A stretch of 64,000 bases of DNA from an uncultured Pirellula sp. (GCA_903858115.1 CAIOHR010000433.1:62001-126000), one strand, 5' to 3'; counted from the first letter of the stretch, positions 42,298 to 52,421 are shown. Numbers and translations are program-made. The notes: generated by a model not told the origin, from the sequence alone.

Positions 42298-42747
42298 TTA
42301 GACAAACTCGCTGATCATCCCCAATTCGGTGACCTTCATCGAATCGAGCACCAATAAGAGCTCGTCGCTTTTCTGAATAAGTCCTTTTAGGACATGTTGA
42401 TTCGAGAGTTTGAAATTGGCAGGCAAGGGCTGAAGGTCTTTGGCTGGGATCGTTTCGACATCCTCTAGTTTGTCGACTGCGATTGCAACGCGACCATTGG
42501 TTGACTTCAGAACAACATAGCCTAGCGTTTTGTCCTTCGGAAGATGCGATTGAATACCTAGCATCTTACCCAGCGCCAAGACGGTGAGAACTTCGCCTCT
42601 CAGGTTGATAACACCAGCTACCGCTTCATAATCTACCGGAACACGGCAGAGACTAGCATGGCAATTGATTTCCTGAATATCGTTTATGTCGAGTCCGAAC
42701 GAAGTGTCTTCGATCTTGAACGTCATCAACTCAAACGGCTTATTCAT
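42298..42747 (-). CDS. cheW: Chemotaxis coupling protein CheW
   Basis: The protein of 149 residues is a single CheW domain: MTFKIEDTSFGLDINDIQEI, then VAGVINLRGEVLTVLALGKML, the hallmark NLRG loop that binds receptor and kinase. The frame is open to 42855 inside cheA, but ATG 42747 has AGGAG in front and lies two bases after the cheA stop. It couples the kinase CheA to receptors, probably including the divergent receptor at 46054. No cheR, cheB, cheY or flagellar gene is in the window. Confidence 0.92.
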   Translation of the reverse strand: MNKPFELMTFKIEDTSFGLDINDIQEINCHASLCRVPVDYEAVAGVINLRGEVLTVLALGKMLGIQSHLPKDKTLGYVVLKSTNGRVAIAVDKLEDVETIPAKDLQPLPANFKLSNQHVLKGLIQKSDELLLVLDSMKVTELGMISEFV

Positions 42748-42749
42748 CT

Positions 42750-45695
42750 CTATTCTCCTAGTACCGAACTGTAAGGCTGATTGATTCGTTTCCCTGCAAG
42801 AAGTTGTTTTTGAATTGAAAAAATCAACTTGTCGCGATCTAGCTTCACTTGCCAATCATCGATACCGACTTCTCGCCCCCGTCGTTGTGACGCTTCCGTA
42901 TGCAAGCTCGTAATGGCTACAATCGGCATGTCTTGCAAACGTGGGTTGGATCGAACTTTCAAAGCAAGCTCAAATCCATCTAGATTCGGCATCTCGATAT
43001 CCGTCAAAAGCAAATCAACTTTGTTTTTTGGGTCGGAAATGTAGTCCCACGCTTGTTGCCCATCTTCCGTGATGCAGACTTTCAAACCAGCCAGTTCCAA
43101 ATATTTGCGTACTTGATTTCGGAAGAAAGGTGTGTCCTCTGCGAGCAGAACAGTGAATTTCGTCCAGTCAGTGACAATATCCGACAAATCGATCGTTTGA
43201 GACGTTTGCCAGCTATTTGAATTGGAAGAACTACTCCAATGCGTTTTGTTCGGATCCTGGTTTGTTATTGGGATCAACTGTTGATCGGCAAACGCATAGA
43301 CATCTAGCAACTCGACGACCATTTCGTCCACCAGGACAGTGCCACAAATCGCGCGATGGATGGATTCCTTCAGCGAGACTTGTGTGGAAATCTCCCGGAT
43401 ATCAATAATCTCGGGGACGACGAGTCCTACTTCTTTGTCTCGAATCGAAAAGACAGTCACGTAGCAAAAATCTTGTTTCGTTCGTCGAATGCGTTGCAGG
43501 ATGCCAGGCTCAAGTTCCAAGATCTGCAGTTGCTCACCTCGATAGGCCATTATCAACCTATCCGCTGAATTCTGAATTTTGGATGGATCAACACGTTCGA
43601 TCCTTTGCAGCACCATGCGAGGTATTGCGGCCAGGTTTCCATTCGTTCGACGGATCAAGACTGCTGCTTGCGATTCATTCCGTTTCACGTCGATTTTAAT
43701 GGTCTCGTCGGGAACTGGAACCACTTTGACCCCTAGCTTTGCCGTCTCCGCAATACCTTGCATTCCTAGAATGTATGCGACGTTCCCGTCCCCCAGTACT
43801 GCGACCCCTTCCAGATATCCACACTGCCCCAGGTGATTCCCAATCGGCTTCACAACCACGTGCTCAGGATCGCATACTTGCTCTACGGCTAGTCCAAATT
43901 GAAAGATACCGGTTTCAATCACGACTACTTTATTGATGTTCTGCCGACGTTCCGAAGTCCTGCAACCTGGAGGGAGGCATTCTCGCAATCGTAATAATGG
44001 CAACAATCCACCTCGCCATCGGACCATTTCCGAATCGTTGATCTTCTCAAGTCGTTCGTTCTTGTCGGCTGGGGTCAGGCTGATAAACTCGATCACCGAC
44101 GCTTCAGGAATCGCGAACCTGAAGTCATCCTGCAGAACGATCCATGAGGGGATAATCGCTAAGGTAAGTGGAAGAGTAATATGCACTTTGGCGCCTTTGC
44201 CAGTGTCGCTTTCCACATCAACCGTTCCTCCGATGCGCTCGATGTTTGTTCGCACAACGTCCATTCCGACACCCCGCCCGCTGACATCGCTAATAGTGTC
44301 AGCGGTTGAGAAGCCGGGTTTGAAGATGAGATTGACGATTTCTCGGTCCGACATTCTGTGAGCAGTATCCGCGGGTACTAAACCTCTTTCGATCGCTTTT
44401 TGGAGAACACGATCACGATTCACGCCCGCCCCATCATCTTCAATGATAATTCTAACCTTGCCACCCTCATGAAAAGCCTTCAATTGCAGCGTTCCTTCGG
44501 CTGGCTTTCCAATGGCTTTTCGCTTCTCTGGGATTTCAATTCCATGATCTAGGGAATTGCGCAGTAGGTGCGTCAGTGGATCGGATAGTGCTTCAAGAAT
44601 GGTTTTGTCCAGTTCGACATCCCCTCCTTCAATGAGCAATCGGCAACGTTTGTGCAGCTTTTGATTGAGATCTCGCACGAGGCGGGGAAATCGATTGAAA
44701 AGTATGGACACTTGTTGCATGCGAGCACTCATAATCGAGTCTTGCATGGCCGTCGTTACTTGATCAATGCGTGAGCCGATTGCTGCAAAGCTGGACAGTT
44801 TGGAGGCATGGATCATTCGCATCAACTGATTGCGGGACAATACAAGTTCGCCTGCCAAAGTCACTAGTTCTTCGAGAACCGAGACGGGCACTCGTATGGT
44901 GGAGTCATGCGTGGTGGCTTTTGGGCCAGGAGAAATCGTTGCAGCGGGTAAACTATTTAACGGAGTGCTAGCTTCTTCTTTTGAGGGTCCCTCAACAGCA
45001 GAGTCTAACTTGATTAGCGTGACTGCACTTTGACTATGTGTGACAGTCCTGTCAGGGAGTGGAGTCGGCTGGATCGACGGCGATTGTGTTTCTTCGTCGG
45101 TAGTCCGTCCAAATGTTGTCTTTATTGCATCGATGACATCGGGAACGGAACGTTTGTTGGCCTCAACGCTGAATCGTGAGGGATCTTCGAAGTCCTGGCT
45201 TAATAGCTTTGAGTTTGAAGCAATGTCTTGAGTCGACTTTTCAATGCGTGCAACAACATCGGATGTTGTATCCACGGAGTTCGACAAATCACTAGTACTA
45301 TCTGTAGTTTGAGACGCTTTCCATCGCTTTAACTCAACGACGAATGGTTGAACGTCAATCGCCATCCCCGGTGTCTCCAGCAAGCTTTTGAGAACATCGT
45401 TGGTTCGAAGCATTGCATCGATTCCCTCGGAGTTAAGCCGAAGCTCCTTTTGCCGAACAAGATCAAGAATCGTTTCAAACTCATGAGCCAGAGCCTGAAC
45501 TAAATCGTATCCAAGGAAGCCTGCCGTCCCCTTCACGGAATGGACTGCACGGAAAACCTCATTGATCAGAGAGTCATTCGTGGACTGTTCCATCGCCAGC
45601 AGATTCTGATCAACTTGATTAAGTCCTGCCATCGCTTCGATCGTGAACTCTGCCAATAGTTCTGGATCTTCTTGAATTTTAAGGAACTCGCTCAT
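42750..45695 (-). CDS. cheA: Hybrid chemotaxis histidine kinase CheA with receiver domain
   Basis: The 981-residue kinase has an HPt domain with phosphorylatable His52 (RAVHSVKGTAGFLG), a long low-complexity linker, a dimerisation domain, an ATPase domain with LTHLLRNSLDHGIEIP, two CheW-like stretches (around 515-650 and 675-820) and a C-terminal receiver with DLLLTDIEMPNLDGFEL. The fused receiver and the absence of separate cheY are typical of CheA in non-flagellar chemosensory pathways that control development, pili or matrix production. Its neighbours support such a pathway but do not show the output. Confidence 0.93.
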   Translation of the reverse strand: MSEFLKIQEDPELLAEFTIEAMAGLNQVDQNLLAMEQSTNDSLINEVFRAVHSVKGTAGFLGYDLVQALAHEFETILDLVRQKELRLNSEGIDAMLRTNDVLKSLLETPGMAIDVQPFVVELKRWKASQTTDSTSDLSNSVDTTSDVVARIEKSTQDIASNSKLLSQDFEDPSRFSVEANKRSVPDVIDAIKTTFGRTTDEETQSPSIQPTPLPDRTVTHSQSAVTLIKLDSAVEGPSKEEASTPLNSLPAATISPGPKATTHDSTIRVPVSVLEELVTLAGELVLSRNQLMRMIHASKLSSFAAIGSRIDQVTTAMQDSIMSARMQQVSILFNRFPRLVRDLNQKLHKRCRLLIEGGDVELDKTILEALSDPLTHLLRNSLDHGIEIPEKRKAIGKPAEGTLQLKAFHEGGKVRIIIEDDGAGVNRDRVLQKAIERGLVPADTAHRMSDREIVNLIFKPGFSTADTISDVSGRGVGMDVVRTNIERIGGTVDVESDTGKGAKVHITLPLTLAIIPSWIVLQDDFRFAIPEASVIEFISLTPADKNERLEKINDSEMVRWRGGLLPLLRLRECLPPGCRTSERRQNINKVVVIETGIFQFGLAVEQVCDPEHVVVKPIGNHLGQCGYLEGVAVLGDGNVAYILGMQGIAETAKLGVKVVPVPDETIKIDVKRNESQAAVLIRRTNGNLAAIPRMVLQRIERVDPSKIQNSADRLIMAYRGEQLQILELEPGILQRIRRTKQDFCYVTVFSIRDKEVGLVVPEIIDIREISTQVSLKESIHRAICGTVLVDEMVVELLDVYAFADQQLIPITNQDPNKTHWSSSSNSNSWQTSQTIDLSDIVTDWTKFTVLLAEDTPFFRNQVRKYLELAGLKVCITEDGQQAWDYISDPKNKVDLLLTDIEMPNLDGFELALKVRSNPRLQDMPIVAITSLHTEASQRRGREVGIDDWQVKLDRDKLIFSIQKQLLAGKRINQPYSSVLGE

Positions 45696-46053
45696 CTTGT
45701 TTCATCTCGTATTCTGAAACGGAATTCAGTGGTTTTGAATTGATTGTTTTCTTGAAGCGCGAAAGCCATCCAATCGCCACAGACCATTCAACGGTCAAGT
45801 CTGCGCACAGTTTGATATCGGGCTAGCAGAAGTTCCCTAGAATTGGGCAACCTTAACCGAAATTAGTTGGTTTATGACGTGCGGGAATTTTTCCGCAAAA
45901 ACCAACCTTCAGTCGTTTGACAATTCTGATGTTTGAGCAAAGGTTTTCGGTTCACACAACAAGCTTTCGAACGGTTTTGAACGATCGCGAGATTTTCAAC
46001 TTCAGCCATCGAAGGTAAGTCAAATTTACAATCTCTGCGAAACGCCCAGTTAA
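45696..46053. other. Divergent intergenic region of the chemosensory genes
   Basis: These 358 bp separate cheA (minus) from the receptor gene (plus) and must hold both promoters. TTGACA occurs at 45917-45922 on the plus strand, but no good -10 box is placed correctly after it. A 62-codon minus-strand frame here has no recognisable feature and is not called. Confidence 0.5.
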
Positions 46054-47223
46054 ATGACACAAAGTAATGAAGAGCAGTTCAGTCCAGAAGTAGTCGCAAG
46101 TCTAACCAACACATTGGATTCCGTGATGGACAAAACGATCAGCGCAATCGATCGTGTGAACGATCAAATCCGCGTTCTTGCTTTGAACGCACGCATTGAG
46201 GCAGCCCGAGCTGGCGACGCGGGTAAGGCGTTCAATATTGTGGCGATGGAGATCGCAGGACTGTCCAACACATCAACGACCGTTGTTGCCAATCTGAAAC
46301 GACGATCTCGAAAAACACTATCGCGAATCTCGAAGATTAGTGAATCGATGTCGGCATCCTTCAAGGGTGTTCGCCTAAGCGATCTAGCACGAATGAACAT
46401 TGATCTAGTCGATCGTTGTTTGTATGAACGTTCGTGCGACGTACGCTGGTGGGCCACGGACGCGAGCGTCGTCGATGCACTCACGGAAAAGTCTGCAAAG
46501 ACTGCAGACTTCGCAACACAACGTTTGCGAACCATCCTCGATTCCTATACGGTCTACAGCGATTTACTAGTTTGCAACTCCAATGGCCAAGTTGTAGCAA
46601 ATGGCCGTCCTGACATGTTCCGTTCTGTAGGAACGGATGTATCCGGTACCACTTGGTTCCAAACCGCGTTGCAAACCCGAACTGGACGCGACTACGGCTT
46701 TCAAACGGTCCATCAATCGGCCTGTGTTAACAACCGACCGTCCGTTGTCTTCTCAGCGGCAATTCGCGAGGGTGGGCTTGTCGATGGCCGTGTTTTGGGT
46801 GTGCTCGGGATCGTGTTCAATTGGGAAACTTTTGCAAATGATATCGTACGCAATGTGGCTCTGAGCGATGAGGAAAAGGGAACAACGCGTGTCTGTATCT
46901 TAGACTCGTCGGGCCACGTGCTAGCCGATACTTCGGATCGCATGCTCAAGGATTCGATTGATTTTTCCGGTCGTAACCGACTCTTTTCAGGAAAAGCCGG
47001 GCACTTAGTAGCAGAAGTGGGTGGAACCAGCTGCTACATCGGCCACGCAAGCTCCGCGGGGTTCGAAACATATGCATGTGGCTGGCACGCCGTGTTGATC
47101 CAAGAAGTAGCCGTAGCAAAATCTCCAGACAGCGACGATACTCGCCGAAGCACAACTCGCCGAAGTACAAATCGCCGAACTACGACACGACGAAAACGAC
47201 GACTTTCAACAAAAGTTAGCTAG
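46054..47223 (+). CDS. Soluble chemoreceptor-like protein, signalling tip before Cache domain
   Basis: The 389-residue protein starts directly with a short chemoreceptor hairpin: the tip is VNDQIRVLALNARIEAARAG (residues 35-54), followed by AGKAFNIVAMEIAGL. About 125 to 350 then form a Cache-like sensor domain (YTVYSDLLVCNSNGQVVANG, TDVSGTTWFQTAL, VLGVLGIVFNWETF). There is no signal peptide, membrane segment or HAMP, and the order is opposite to usual receptors, where the sensor is N-terminal. The C-terminus is an Arg/Thr-rich tail (TRRSTTRRSTNRRTTTRR). It is transcribed divergently from cheA, so it should signal to that kinase; the ligand is unknown. Confidence 0.8.
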   Translation: MTQSNEEQFSPEVVASLTNTLDSVMDKTISAIDRVNDQIRVLALNARIEAARAGDAGKAFNIVAMEIAGLSNTSTTVVANLKRRSRKTLSRISKISESMSASFKGVRLSDLARMNIDLVDRCLYERSCDVRWWATDASVVDALTEKSAKTADFATQRLRTILDSYTVYSDLLVCNSNGQVVANGRPDMFRSVGTDVSGTTWFQTALQTRTGRDYGFQTVHQSACVNNRPSVVFSAAIREGGLVDGRVLGVLGIVFNWETFANDIVRNVALSDEEKGTTRVCILDSSGHVLADTSDRMLKDSIDFSGRNRLFSGKAGHLVAEVGGTSCYIGHASSAGFETYACGWHAVLIQEVAVAKSPDSDDTRRSTTRRSTNRRTTTRRKRRLSTKVS

Positions 47224-47239
47224 GGACAGCACGAAAAGA

Positions 47240-49333
47240 TTATGCTACTTTGGGCAAAGCTTTTGCTTTGGGGATGCATAGTAGTGATTCCAGCAGGAGT
47301 GCAGCTAACATCACGATGACAAACCATCGCCAGATTTCTTGCACTAAACTAGAATCAGCAGAAGTGGCTTCGACTCGATACCAACGCAAATTTCCAAAGG
47401 ATGTCACCAAGCCTTCGTTCGGAACCAAACGAGCATCGTCCTCCGAACTTGGTCGATTCTGTGCGATCGTTTGTTCTCCCGAAGCAAAGACTCCAGCTTG
47501 CTCACCATATCGATTCGAGAGAGGTAACGAATCCCCCATCAACGGTGTCGCATCTCGAAGTAGCGGCAAAGACTCCTCGGCAACAAATCGATTCTTTGCA
47601 TTGCCAACCCTAGCGGAGCCTTCTCCAAGCAACCGCTGGACCATGATGTAGAGCGCAATGCCATCCTTTGCAAATGTAGAGTCTCCCAAATCCGATGTGG
47701 TACACAACGCATGAACGGAACCGGTCGCGTTCTCTTCCAACGAATCAGAACGAATCAACAACGGTATGCCGCCTCGAATCGAAGCAAGATCGGTACCTTC
47801 GCTTTCCATCTGACAAATCCTAGCGACACCCAGTTCACCCAGAGGCAAGGACGAACCGCTCAGCGTGTTTCCCAGCAATTGCGAATCGTTTCTCCATTGT
47901 TCGACACGAGCAAGCGGACTAGTAGAATCAGTAGCAACTGCTACTGTGTTGCCAGCCCCATCGTTACTGGCCCCTTCGTCTGTTGCTTTCCATCCCTTCC
48001 ATCGCATGCCGAATGCTTCGTTATCGTTCGGATTCTCGGGAGGCAAAAAAAGCAGTTGCCCCCCAGCATTCACAAACTTCTTTAGTTCGGGCAACGCAGT
48101 GAGATCGGGCAGTTGATCGTGCCATAGAACCAGTGACACCTGACTCCAATCGACTGTATCGATTTGATTGAGCGAAATCGTCTCGATGCTGCATTCCATA
48201 CTCGGATCCGAAGGGATCGATGCACACAACGCCATTGCATCGACACGGGCAGCGTTATCACTGACGACCAGCGTTCTGCGAGGTGAAGGTGGCTCATACG
48301 CAAAGTAAGCGACATTGTCTGCCAAATTGCTGTCCGCTGGAATCCGAAGCGATCCCCAACCCGCTTTGCTCTTCGTCTCCTCGTCCGCAACGACTATCGC
48401 AGCACTACCCTTTGCATTAGCAATCGGAACACGAAAGCCTTTGAGTTCACCATTTCCATTGGCCAATTCTATTTGCACAACCGATCTAGCATCTCCCACC
48501 TGGACCTCCACTGGAATCTGCTCTACCGTTTCCGATCGAGGGCCTGCAAACTGGACCACGCGAAAGCTAAGAGATAGCTCATCTCCATTCTCGCCGCGAA
48601 CTTGTTTCGCTTCCATCAATTCGATCGAACGATTTCCATCCAACGTACTAAGATCCAAAATCTGGAACCGCACATCCGAATTCAATCGCAGAAAGGATTC
48701 ACGCACTGCGTTCCATGCACCGTCGTTAGAACGCCAATCGCTTTCGCGCAGATCGGAACAAATCCAAACCGTAGCTCGCGCAGCGCTATTCTGTTCTATG
48801 TACTCTCGTACTCGATCCAACATCGCGGGAATGTTGCTCGTCAAATGATTCTGACTTACGTTTGGATCACCAACAATTGCTTCGCTCGACGTGAACTCGA
48901 TTGGCTTTTCTTGACCTGTTCCGAAAACAACAACCTTTTGGCTACTCGCTGCGGAAGTCCATTCGGCAAAACGCTGGATCCCAATTTGAAGTTTGGTCTG
49001 ACCGGACTCGGAGATCGTTTGTTGCATACTGGGTGAACGATCCACGACGAGGATCATCAACTGATCGGTATCCCCTGCCAACCAACCTGTGATACCGCTG
49101 GCGAGAGGCCTTGCAGTGAAGAACACCAGCGCCGCGAGCGCCAAAGCTCGCATTGCCAAGACCAGCCATTGCCTCAGTTTGCTATAACCGCTGGCCATCT
49201 TCGTCGCAGCCAACAAGAATCGCATCGCGGCCCACGGAACGGTTTGATACCGGCGCATGTGGACCAGATGGATAATGATCGGGACCGCCAGCAACGGCAG
49301 CGCGAACAACAGCCAAGGCTGAAGAAACGTCAT
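47240..49333 (-). CDS. BatA-like membrane protein with von Willebrand A domain
   Basis: The 697-residue protein has the BatA N-terminal membrane pair (PWLLFALPLLAVPIIIHLVH, then MRALALAALVFFTARPLASG), a VWA domain with MIDAS motif VVDRSPSM at ~97, a long periplasmic-type region and a last membrane helix (WFVIVMLAALLLESLLC). It closes a three-gene operon after the MoxR ATPase and DUF58 gene, overlapping the latter by 4 bp. Such modules assist assembly or activation of other envelope or metal-dependent proteins; the client is unknown. It converges with the receptor gene with only 16 bp between the stops. Confidence 0.88.
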   Translation of the reverse strand: MTFLQPWLLFALPLLAVPIIIHLVHMRRYQTVPWAAMRFLLAATKMASGYSKLRQWLVLAMRALALAALVFFTARPLASGITGWLAGDTDQLMILVVDRSPSMQQTISESGQTKLQIGIQRFAEWTSAASSQKVVVFGTGQEKPIEFTSSEAIVGDPNVSQNHLTSNIPAMLDRVREYIEQNSAARATVWICSDLRESDWRSNDGAWNAVRESFLRLNSDVRFQILDLSTLDGNRSIELMEAKQVRGENGDELSLSFRVVQFAGPRSETVEQIPVEVQVGDARSVVQIELANGNGELKGFRVPIANAKGSAAIVVADEETKSKAGWGSLRIPADSNLADNVAYFAYEPPSPRRTLVVSDNAARVDAMALCASIPSDPSMECSIETISLNQIDTVDWSQVSLVLWHDQLPDLTALPELKKFVNAGGQLLFLPPENPNDNEAFGMRWKGWKATDEGASNDGAGNTVAVATDSTSPLARVEQWRNDSQLLGNTLSGSSLPLGELGVARICQMESEGTDLASIRGGIPLLIRSDSLEENATGSVHALCTTSDLGDSTFAKDGIALYIMVQRLLGEGSARVGNAKNRFVAEESLPLLRDATPLMGDSLPLSNRYGEQAGVFASGEQTIAQNRPSSEDDARLVPNEGLVTSFGNLRWYRVEATSADSSLVQEIWRWFVIVMLAALLLESLLCIPKAKALPKVA

Positions 49334-50238
49334 CGAACACCTCGAGAGCGAGTCCGTCCAATCAGGCAGCGCATCAATGGTTGTTCATACGATTCTTGCG
49401 TCACGACTCGATGATAATCTACACCTGTCTCGATCGTGAGTTTGCGCATCGCTTCTAAGTACTCTTGCAATGCGCGATGATAACGGTCCGTGATATCGGT
49501 AGGATCGGCAAAAATAGATGGTCCTCCTTCCATATCGATGAACCGGACAGGTCGTTGAAATTCGAACGCCAGCTCTTGGGCATCGAGCAGGTGAAAAGCC
49601 ACGACATCATGTTTTCGAAAACGCAGATGCTCAAAACAAGATCGCAATTCATCCGGATCCGAAAAGAAATCAGAGATTACTACGACCAATGCTCGCTGAC
49701 GCACCGTCTCCGCCACCTCATGCAATATAGCGGGTAACTGCGTCTCCCCTTTCGGTTTCGCATTCTCCAACGTATCCAAGATCACCTTCAAATGGGCTGG
49801 CGATCGCCGTGGCGGAATGTTCTGAATCACTTTGTCCGCCGCGCAAGCGACACCGACCGCATCGCCCTGTTGCGTTGCTAAGTAAGCTAGAGTTCCAGCT
49901 ATGCTTCGCGCATACTCGATCTTGGGTGTATTGCCTTTCGAAGCAAAGGCCATCGAACCACTAGTGTCCATGATGACGCAACAACGCAAATTGGTATCTG
50001 CCTCAAACTCCTTGACATAATAGCGATCCGTGCGACCGTACGCTCTCCAATCGAGTCTTCGCAGGTCATCGCCCGGTACATACTTGCGGTACTCCGCGAA
50101 CTCCACACTGGATCCACGATGGGGAGATGCATGTTTGCCTGAAACGTTCCCTTGCATGGCGAATCTCGCATGCAACGGTATGGCGGACAAACGTGACAAC
50201 ACTTGAGGATCTAGGAACGAACGTGTGACAGGAAACAT
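49330..50238 (-). CDS. DUF58 domain protein
   Basis: This 302-residue cytoplasmic protein has the DUF58 core RKYVPGDDLRRLDWRAYGRT (51-70) and a VWA-like fold with VIMDTSGSM at residues 88-96. It is encoded 8 bp after the MoxR gene and overlaps the BatA-like gene by 4 bp, the standard order of this module. It is thought to link the ATPase to the membrane partner. No catalytic activity is predicted. Confidence 0.92.
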   Translation of the reverse strand: MFPVTRSFLDPQVLSRLSAIPLHARFAMQGNVSGKHASPHRGSSVEFAEYRKYVPGDDLRRLDWRAYGRTDRYYVKEFEADTNLRCCVIMDTSGSMAFASKGNTPKIEYARSIAGTLAYLATQQGDAVGVACAADKVIQNIPPRRSPAHLKVILDTLENAKPKGETQLPAILHEVAETVRQRALVVVISDFFSDPDELRSCFEHLRFRKHDVVAFHLLDAQELAFEFQRPVRFIDMEGGPSIFADPTDITDRYHRALQEYLEAMRKLTIETGVDYHRVVTQESYEQPLMRCLIGRTRSRGVR

Positions 50239-50246
50239 GCCGCGAC

Positions 50247-51272
50247 TTATTCCATTTCGTCCACGAGTCGCTGCACGATCTGCTTGGCACTAACCCCTTC
50301 TGCTTGCGCCGCGAAGGTTGTGATGATGCGGTGCACCAAGACTGACTTCGCAACCGACTGCAGGTCTTCCAGACGGACCATGTAACTCCCCTGAAGGGCT
50401 GCACGACTCTTCGCTCCGAGAATCAAATTCTGTACCGCTCTCGGTCCAGCTCCCCAACTCACATATGGCTTCATCCATGTCGGTGCCGTGGTCCCCTGGG
50501 GACGTGTCTTGCGAACAAGCTTGGCGGCATAGTCATAGATGTGATCAGGAACAGGAACACGTCGCACGAGCCGCTGATAGTCCATGATCTCTTGGCCTGT
50601 CATCACCGACGATAGTTGAAAAGCGTCGTCGCCAGTCGTGGTACGGGCGATTTGAATTTCTTCTTCTTCGTTCGGGTAATCAAGCTCGACCAAAAACATG
50701 AATCGATCGAGCTGCGCTTCTGGTAGTGGATACGTTCCTTCTTGCTCGACGGGGATTTGTGTGGCTAAAACCATAAACGGCGAAGTGAGTTCAAAAGTCT
50801 TACCAAGCACCGTTACTCGTTGCTCTTGCATCGCTTCGAGAAGAGCCGCTTGTGTCTTTGGTGGGGCACGATTGATCTCGTCGGCTAAAATGATATTCGC
50901 AAAGATCGGTCCTTTGATGAACTGAAATTCGCGTCTTCCTTCCGCAGTCTCTTGGAGGATATCTGTACCGGTGATGTCCATCGGCATGAGGTCTGGTGTG
51001 AATTGGATTCGACTGAATCCAAGCGACATCGTTTCAGCAATTTTGCTAACAAGCAACGTCTTGGCCAAGCCAGGTACACCCATGAGCAACGCGTGGCGGC
51101 GAGCAAACAAGCAAATCGCCAACTGCTCGATCGTATCTTTCTGTCCAACAATCACGCGTCCTAGTTCCTTGGAGAACCGTCCATAGGAATCGCGGAGACG
51201 ATCGATATGCTGGACGTCGTCATCAGAAAGGTTGGCAGCTACGGGCGTATTGGTATTCGTCACGGTCGACAT
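50247..51272 (-). CDS. MoxR-family AAA+ ATPase
   Basis: The 341-residue ATPase shows Walker A GVPGLAKT (65-72), Walker B IILADEINRAPPKTQ (127-141) and a sensor region with VLATQIPVEQEGTYPLPEAQ, all typical of MoxR proteins. These chaperone-like enzymes act with VWA proteins, here the DUF58 and BatA-like gene products directly downstream. The 294 bp between this gene and the FmdB gene hold no gene. Confidence 0.94.
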   Translation of the reverse strand: MSTVTNTNTPVAANLSDDDVQHIDRLRDSYGRFSKELGRVIVGQKDTIEQLAICLFARRHALLMGVPGLAKTLLVSKIAETMSLGFSRIQFTPDLMPMDITGTDILQETAEGRREFQFIKGPIFANIILADEINRAPPKTQAALLEAMQEQRVTVLGKTFELTSPFMVLATQIPVEQEGTYPLPEAQLDRFMFLVELDYPNEEEEIQIARTTTGDDAFQLSSVMTGQEIMDYQRLVRRVPVPDHIYDYAAKLVRKTRPQGTTAPTWMKPYVSWGAGPRAVQNLILGAKSRAALQGSYMVRLEDLQSVAKSVLVHRIITTFAAQAEGVSAKQIVQRLVDEME

Positions 51273-51566
51273 GAATCAGGCTCGGCCCTTCGATAGGTGG
51301 GAAATCGAAAAAAGACATGCAAAAGTGGTTTGGACACTGTTCAATTAGTGTAGTCCATTTCACTCGATATGCTACGTCGTGCGCACGATCGACCATTCGA
51401 ATGAAAGGGTTTGCGCTACGACTCGGCGGATAAAGAGACGCTCCCGCATCCGTTAATCCCGAAAAAAGCCTCTTGAAATCTGCAAACGAGGCGAAAAGAA
51501 CTGCTTGGCCGCGCGAGTCTCGGAAGAGGCTCGCCTTCATGCTGTAGAGCCTGATTTTGCCTAATT

Positions 51567-51794
51567 TCAGTTTCCGAACATGCAGCCGCTGGCGCAAGCA
51601 GAGCGTCCGCAGTTCTCTGCTTCGCGGGAGGACGATTTGCTTCCACCCTGCACGACAGGCGCACCGATAACGCTCAATAGTTTGGACATATCGCGAGAGC
51701 CGCAATCAGGGCACTCGGGTTTTGAGTCCGCACGTGGCACGAAGACTTCCACTTGCTTCTTGCATTTCTTGCAGTCGTATTCGTAGATCGGCAT
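51567..51794 (-). CDS. FmdB-type zinc ribbon protein
   Basis: The 75-residue protein begins MPIYEYDCKKCKKQVEVF and continues with PECPDCGSRDMSKLL, four cysteines in two CxxC pairs forming the FmdB putative regulatory zinc ribbon. The tail (GRSACASGCMFGN) adds cysteines as in many members. ATG 51794, with CTGGAG in front, is preferred over a start three codons earlier. Its role is not established; small ribbons of this type are widespread in Planctomycetes. Confidence 0.9.
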   Translation of the reverse strand: MPIYEYDCKKCKKQVEVFVPRADSKPECPDCGSRDMSKLLSVIGAPVVQGGSKSSSREAENCGRSACASGCMFGN

Positions 51795-51830
51795 CGGTAA
51801 CAACTCCAGACTTTTGGGGAACGAATCGGT

Positions 51831-52421
51831 TTAGAGAACACCTTTGCTGCTAGGCACGCCGCTTTGACGTGGATCGATTTCGCTCGCGATGCGAATCGCC
51901 CTAGCCGTCGCCTTGAAAATGCCTTCAGCAATGTGGTGCGTATTTCGTCCATAGTGCAACAAAACATGCAAATTGCAAACTGCATTTGCGGCAAACGATT
52001 GCCAGAAATCTTCGACCAACTCACTATCGAACTCACCGATCTTCGGCGATGGCATCGGTGCATTGAACACCACAAACGTTCGACCACTAAAGTCGACGGC
52101 GCTCGTTACCAACGTTTCTTCCATCGGCAATACCATGTGACCATATCGCCGAATCCCATGCTTGTCACCTAAGCATTCCCGAAAGGCTTGCCCAAGGCAA
52201 ATTCCGACGTCTTCTGTCGTATGATGACTGTCCACTTGGAGATCGCCTACGGCATGGATCTCCAAATCGACCAGTGCATGCTTGGCGAACAGTACGAGCA
52301 TATGATCCAAAAACCCTACACCCGTGTGGATCGAGTTTTTACCTGAGCCATCTAACTGCAAGGCTAATTCAATGGAGGTCTCAGCCGTTTTGCGAGAAAT
52401 TTTAGCCGTTCGGTTGGTCAT
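51831..52421 (-). CDS. hisB: Imidazoleglycerol-phosphate dehydratase
   Basis: The 196-residue enzyme removes water from imidazole glycerol phosphate in histidine synthesis. It carries the manganese-binding signatures [26 protein letters not shown] and [14 protein letters not shown], and it has the length of the monofunctional form without the phosphatase domain. It follows gyrB by 29 bp and precedes the FmdB gene by 36 bp on the same strand, apart from other his genes. Confidence 0.96.
   Translation of the reverse strand: MTNRTAKISRKTAETSIELALQLDGSGKNSIHTGVGFLDHMLVLFAKHALVDLEIHAVGDLQVDSHHTTEDVGICLGQAFRECLGDKHGIRRYGHMVLPMEETLVTSAVDFSGRTFVVFNAPMPSPKIGEFDSELVEDFWQSFAANAVCNLHVLLHYGRNTHHIAEGIFKATARAIRIASEIDPRQSGVPSSKGVL

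Noticed and set aside
45872-46060. 62-codon minus-strand frame in the cheA/receptor gap
   Set aside because: It has no motif and covers the region that must contain the receptor promoter and start.
51223-51705. 160-codon minus-strand frame overlapping the FmdB gene
   Set aside because: It is out of frame with the FmdB zinc ribbon, whose cysteine pattern is clear, and reads its shadow plus intergenic DNA.
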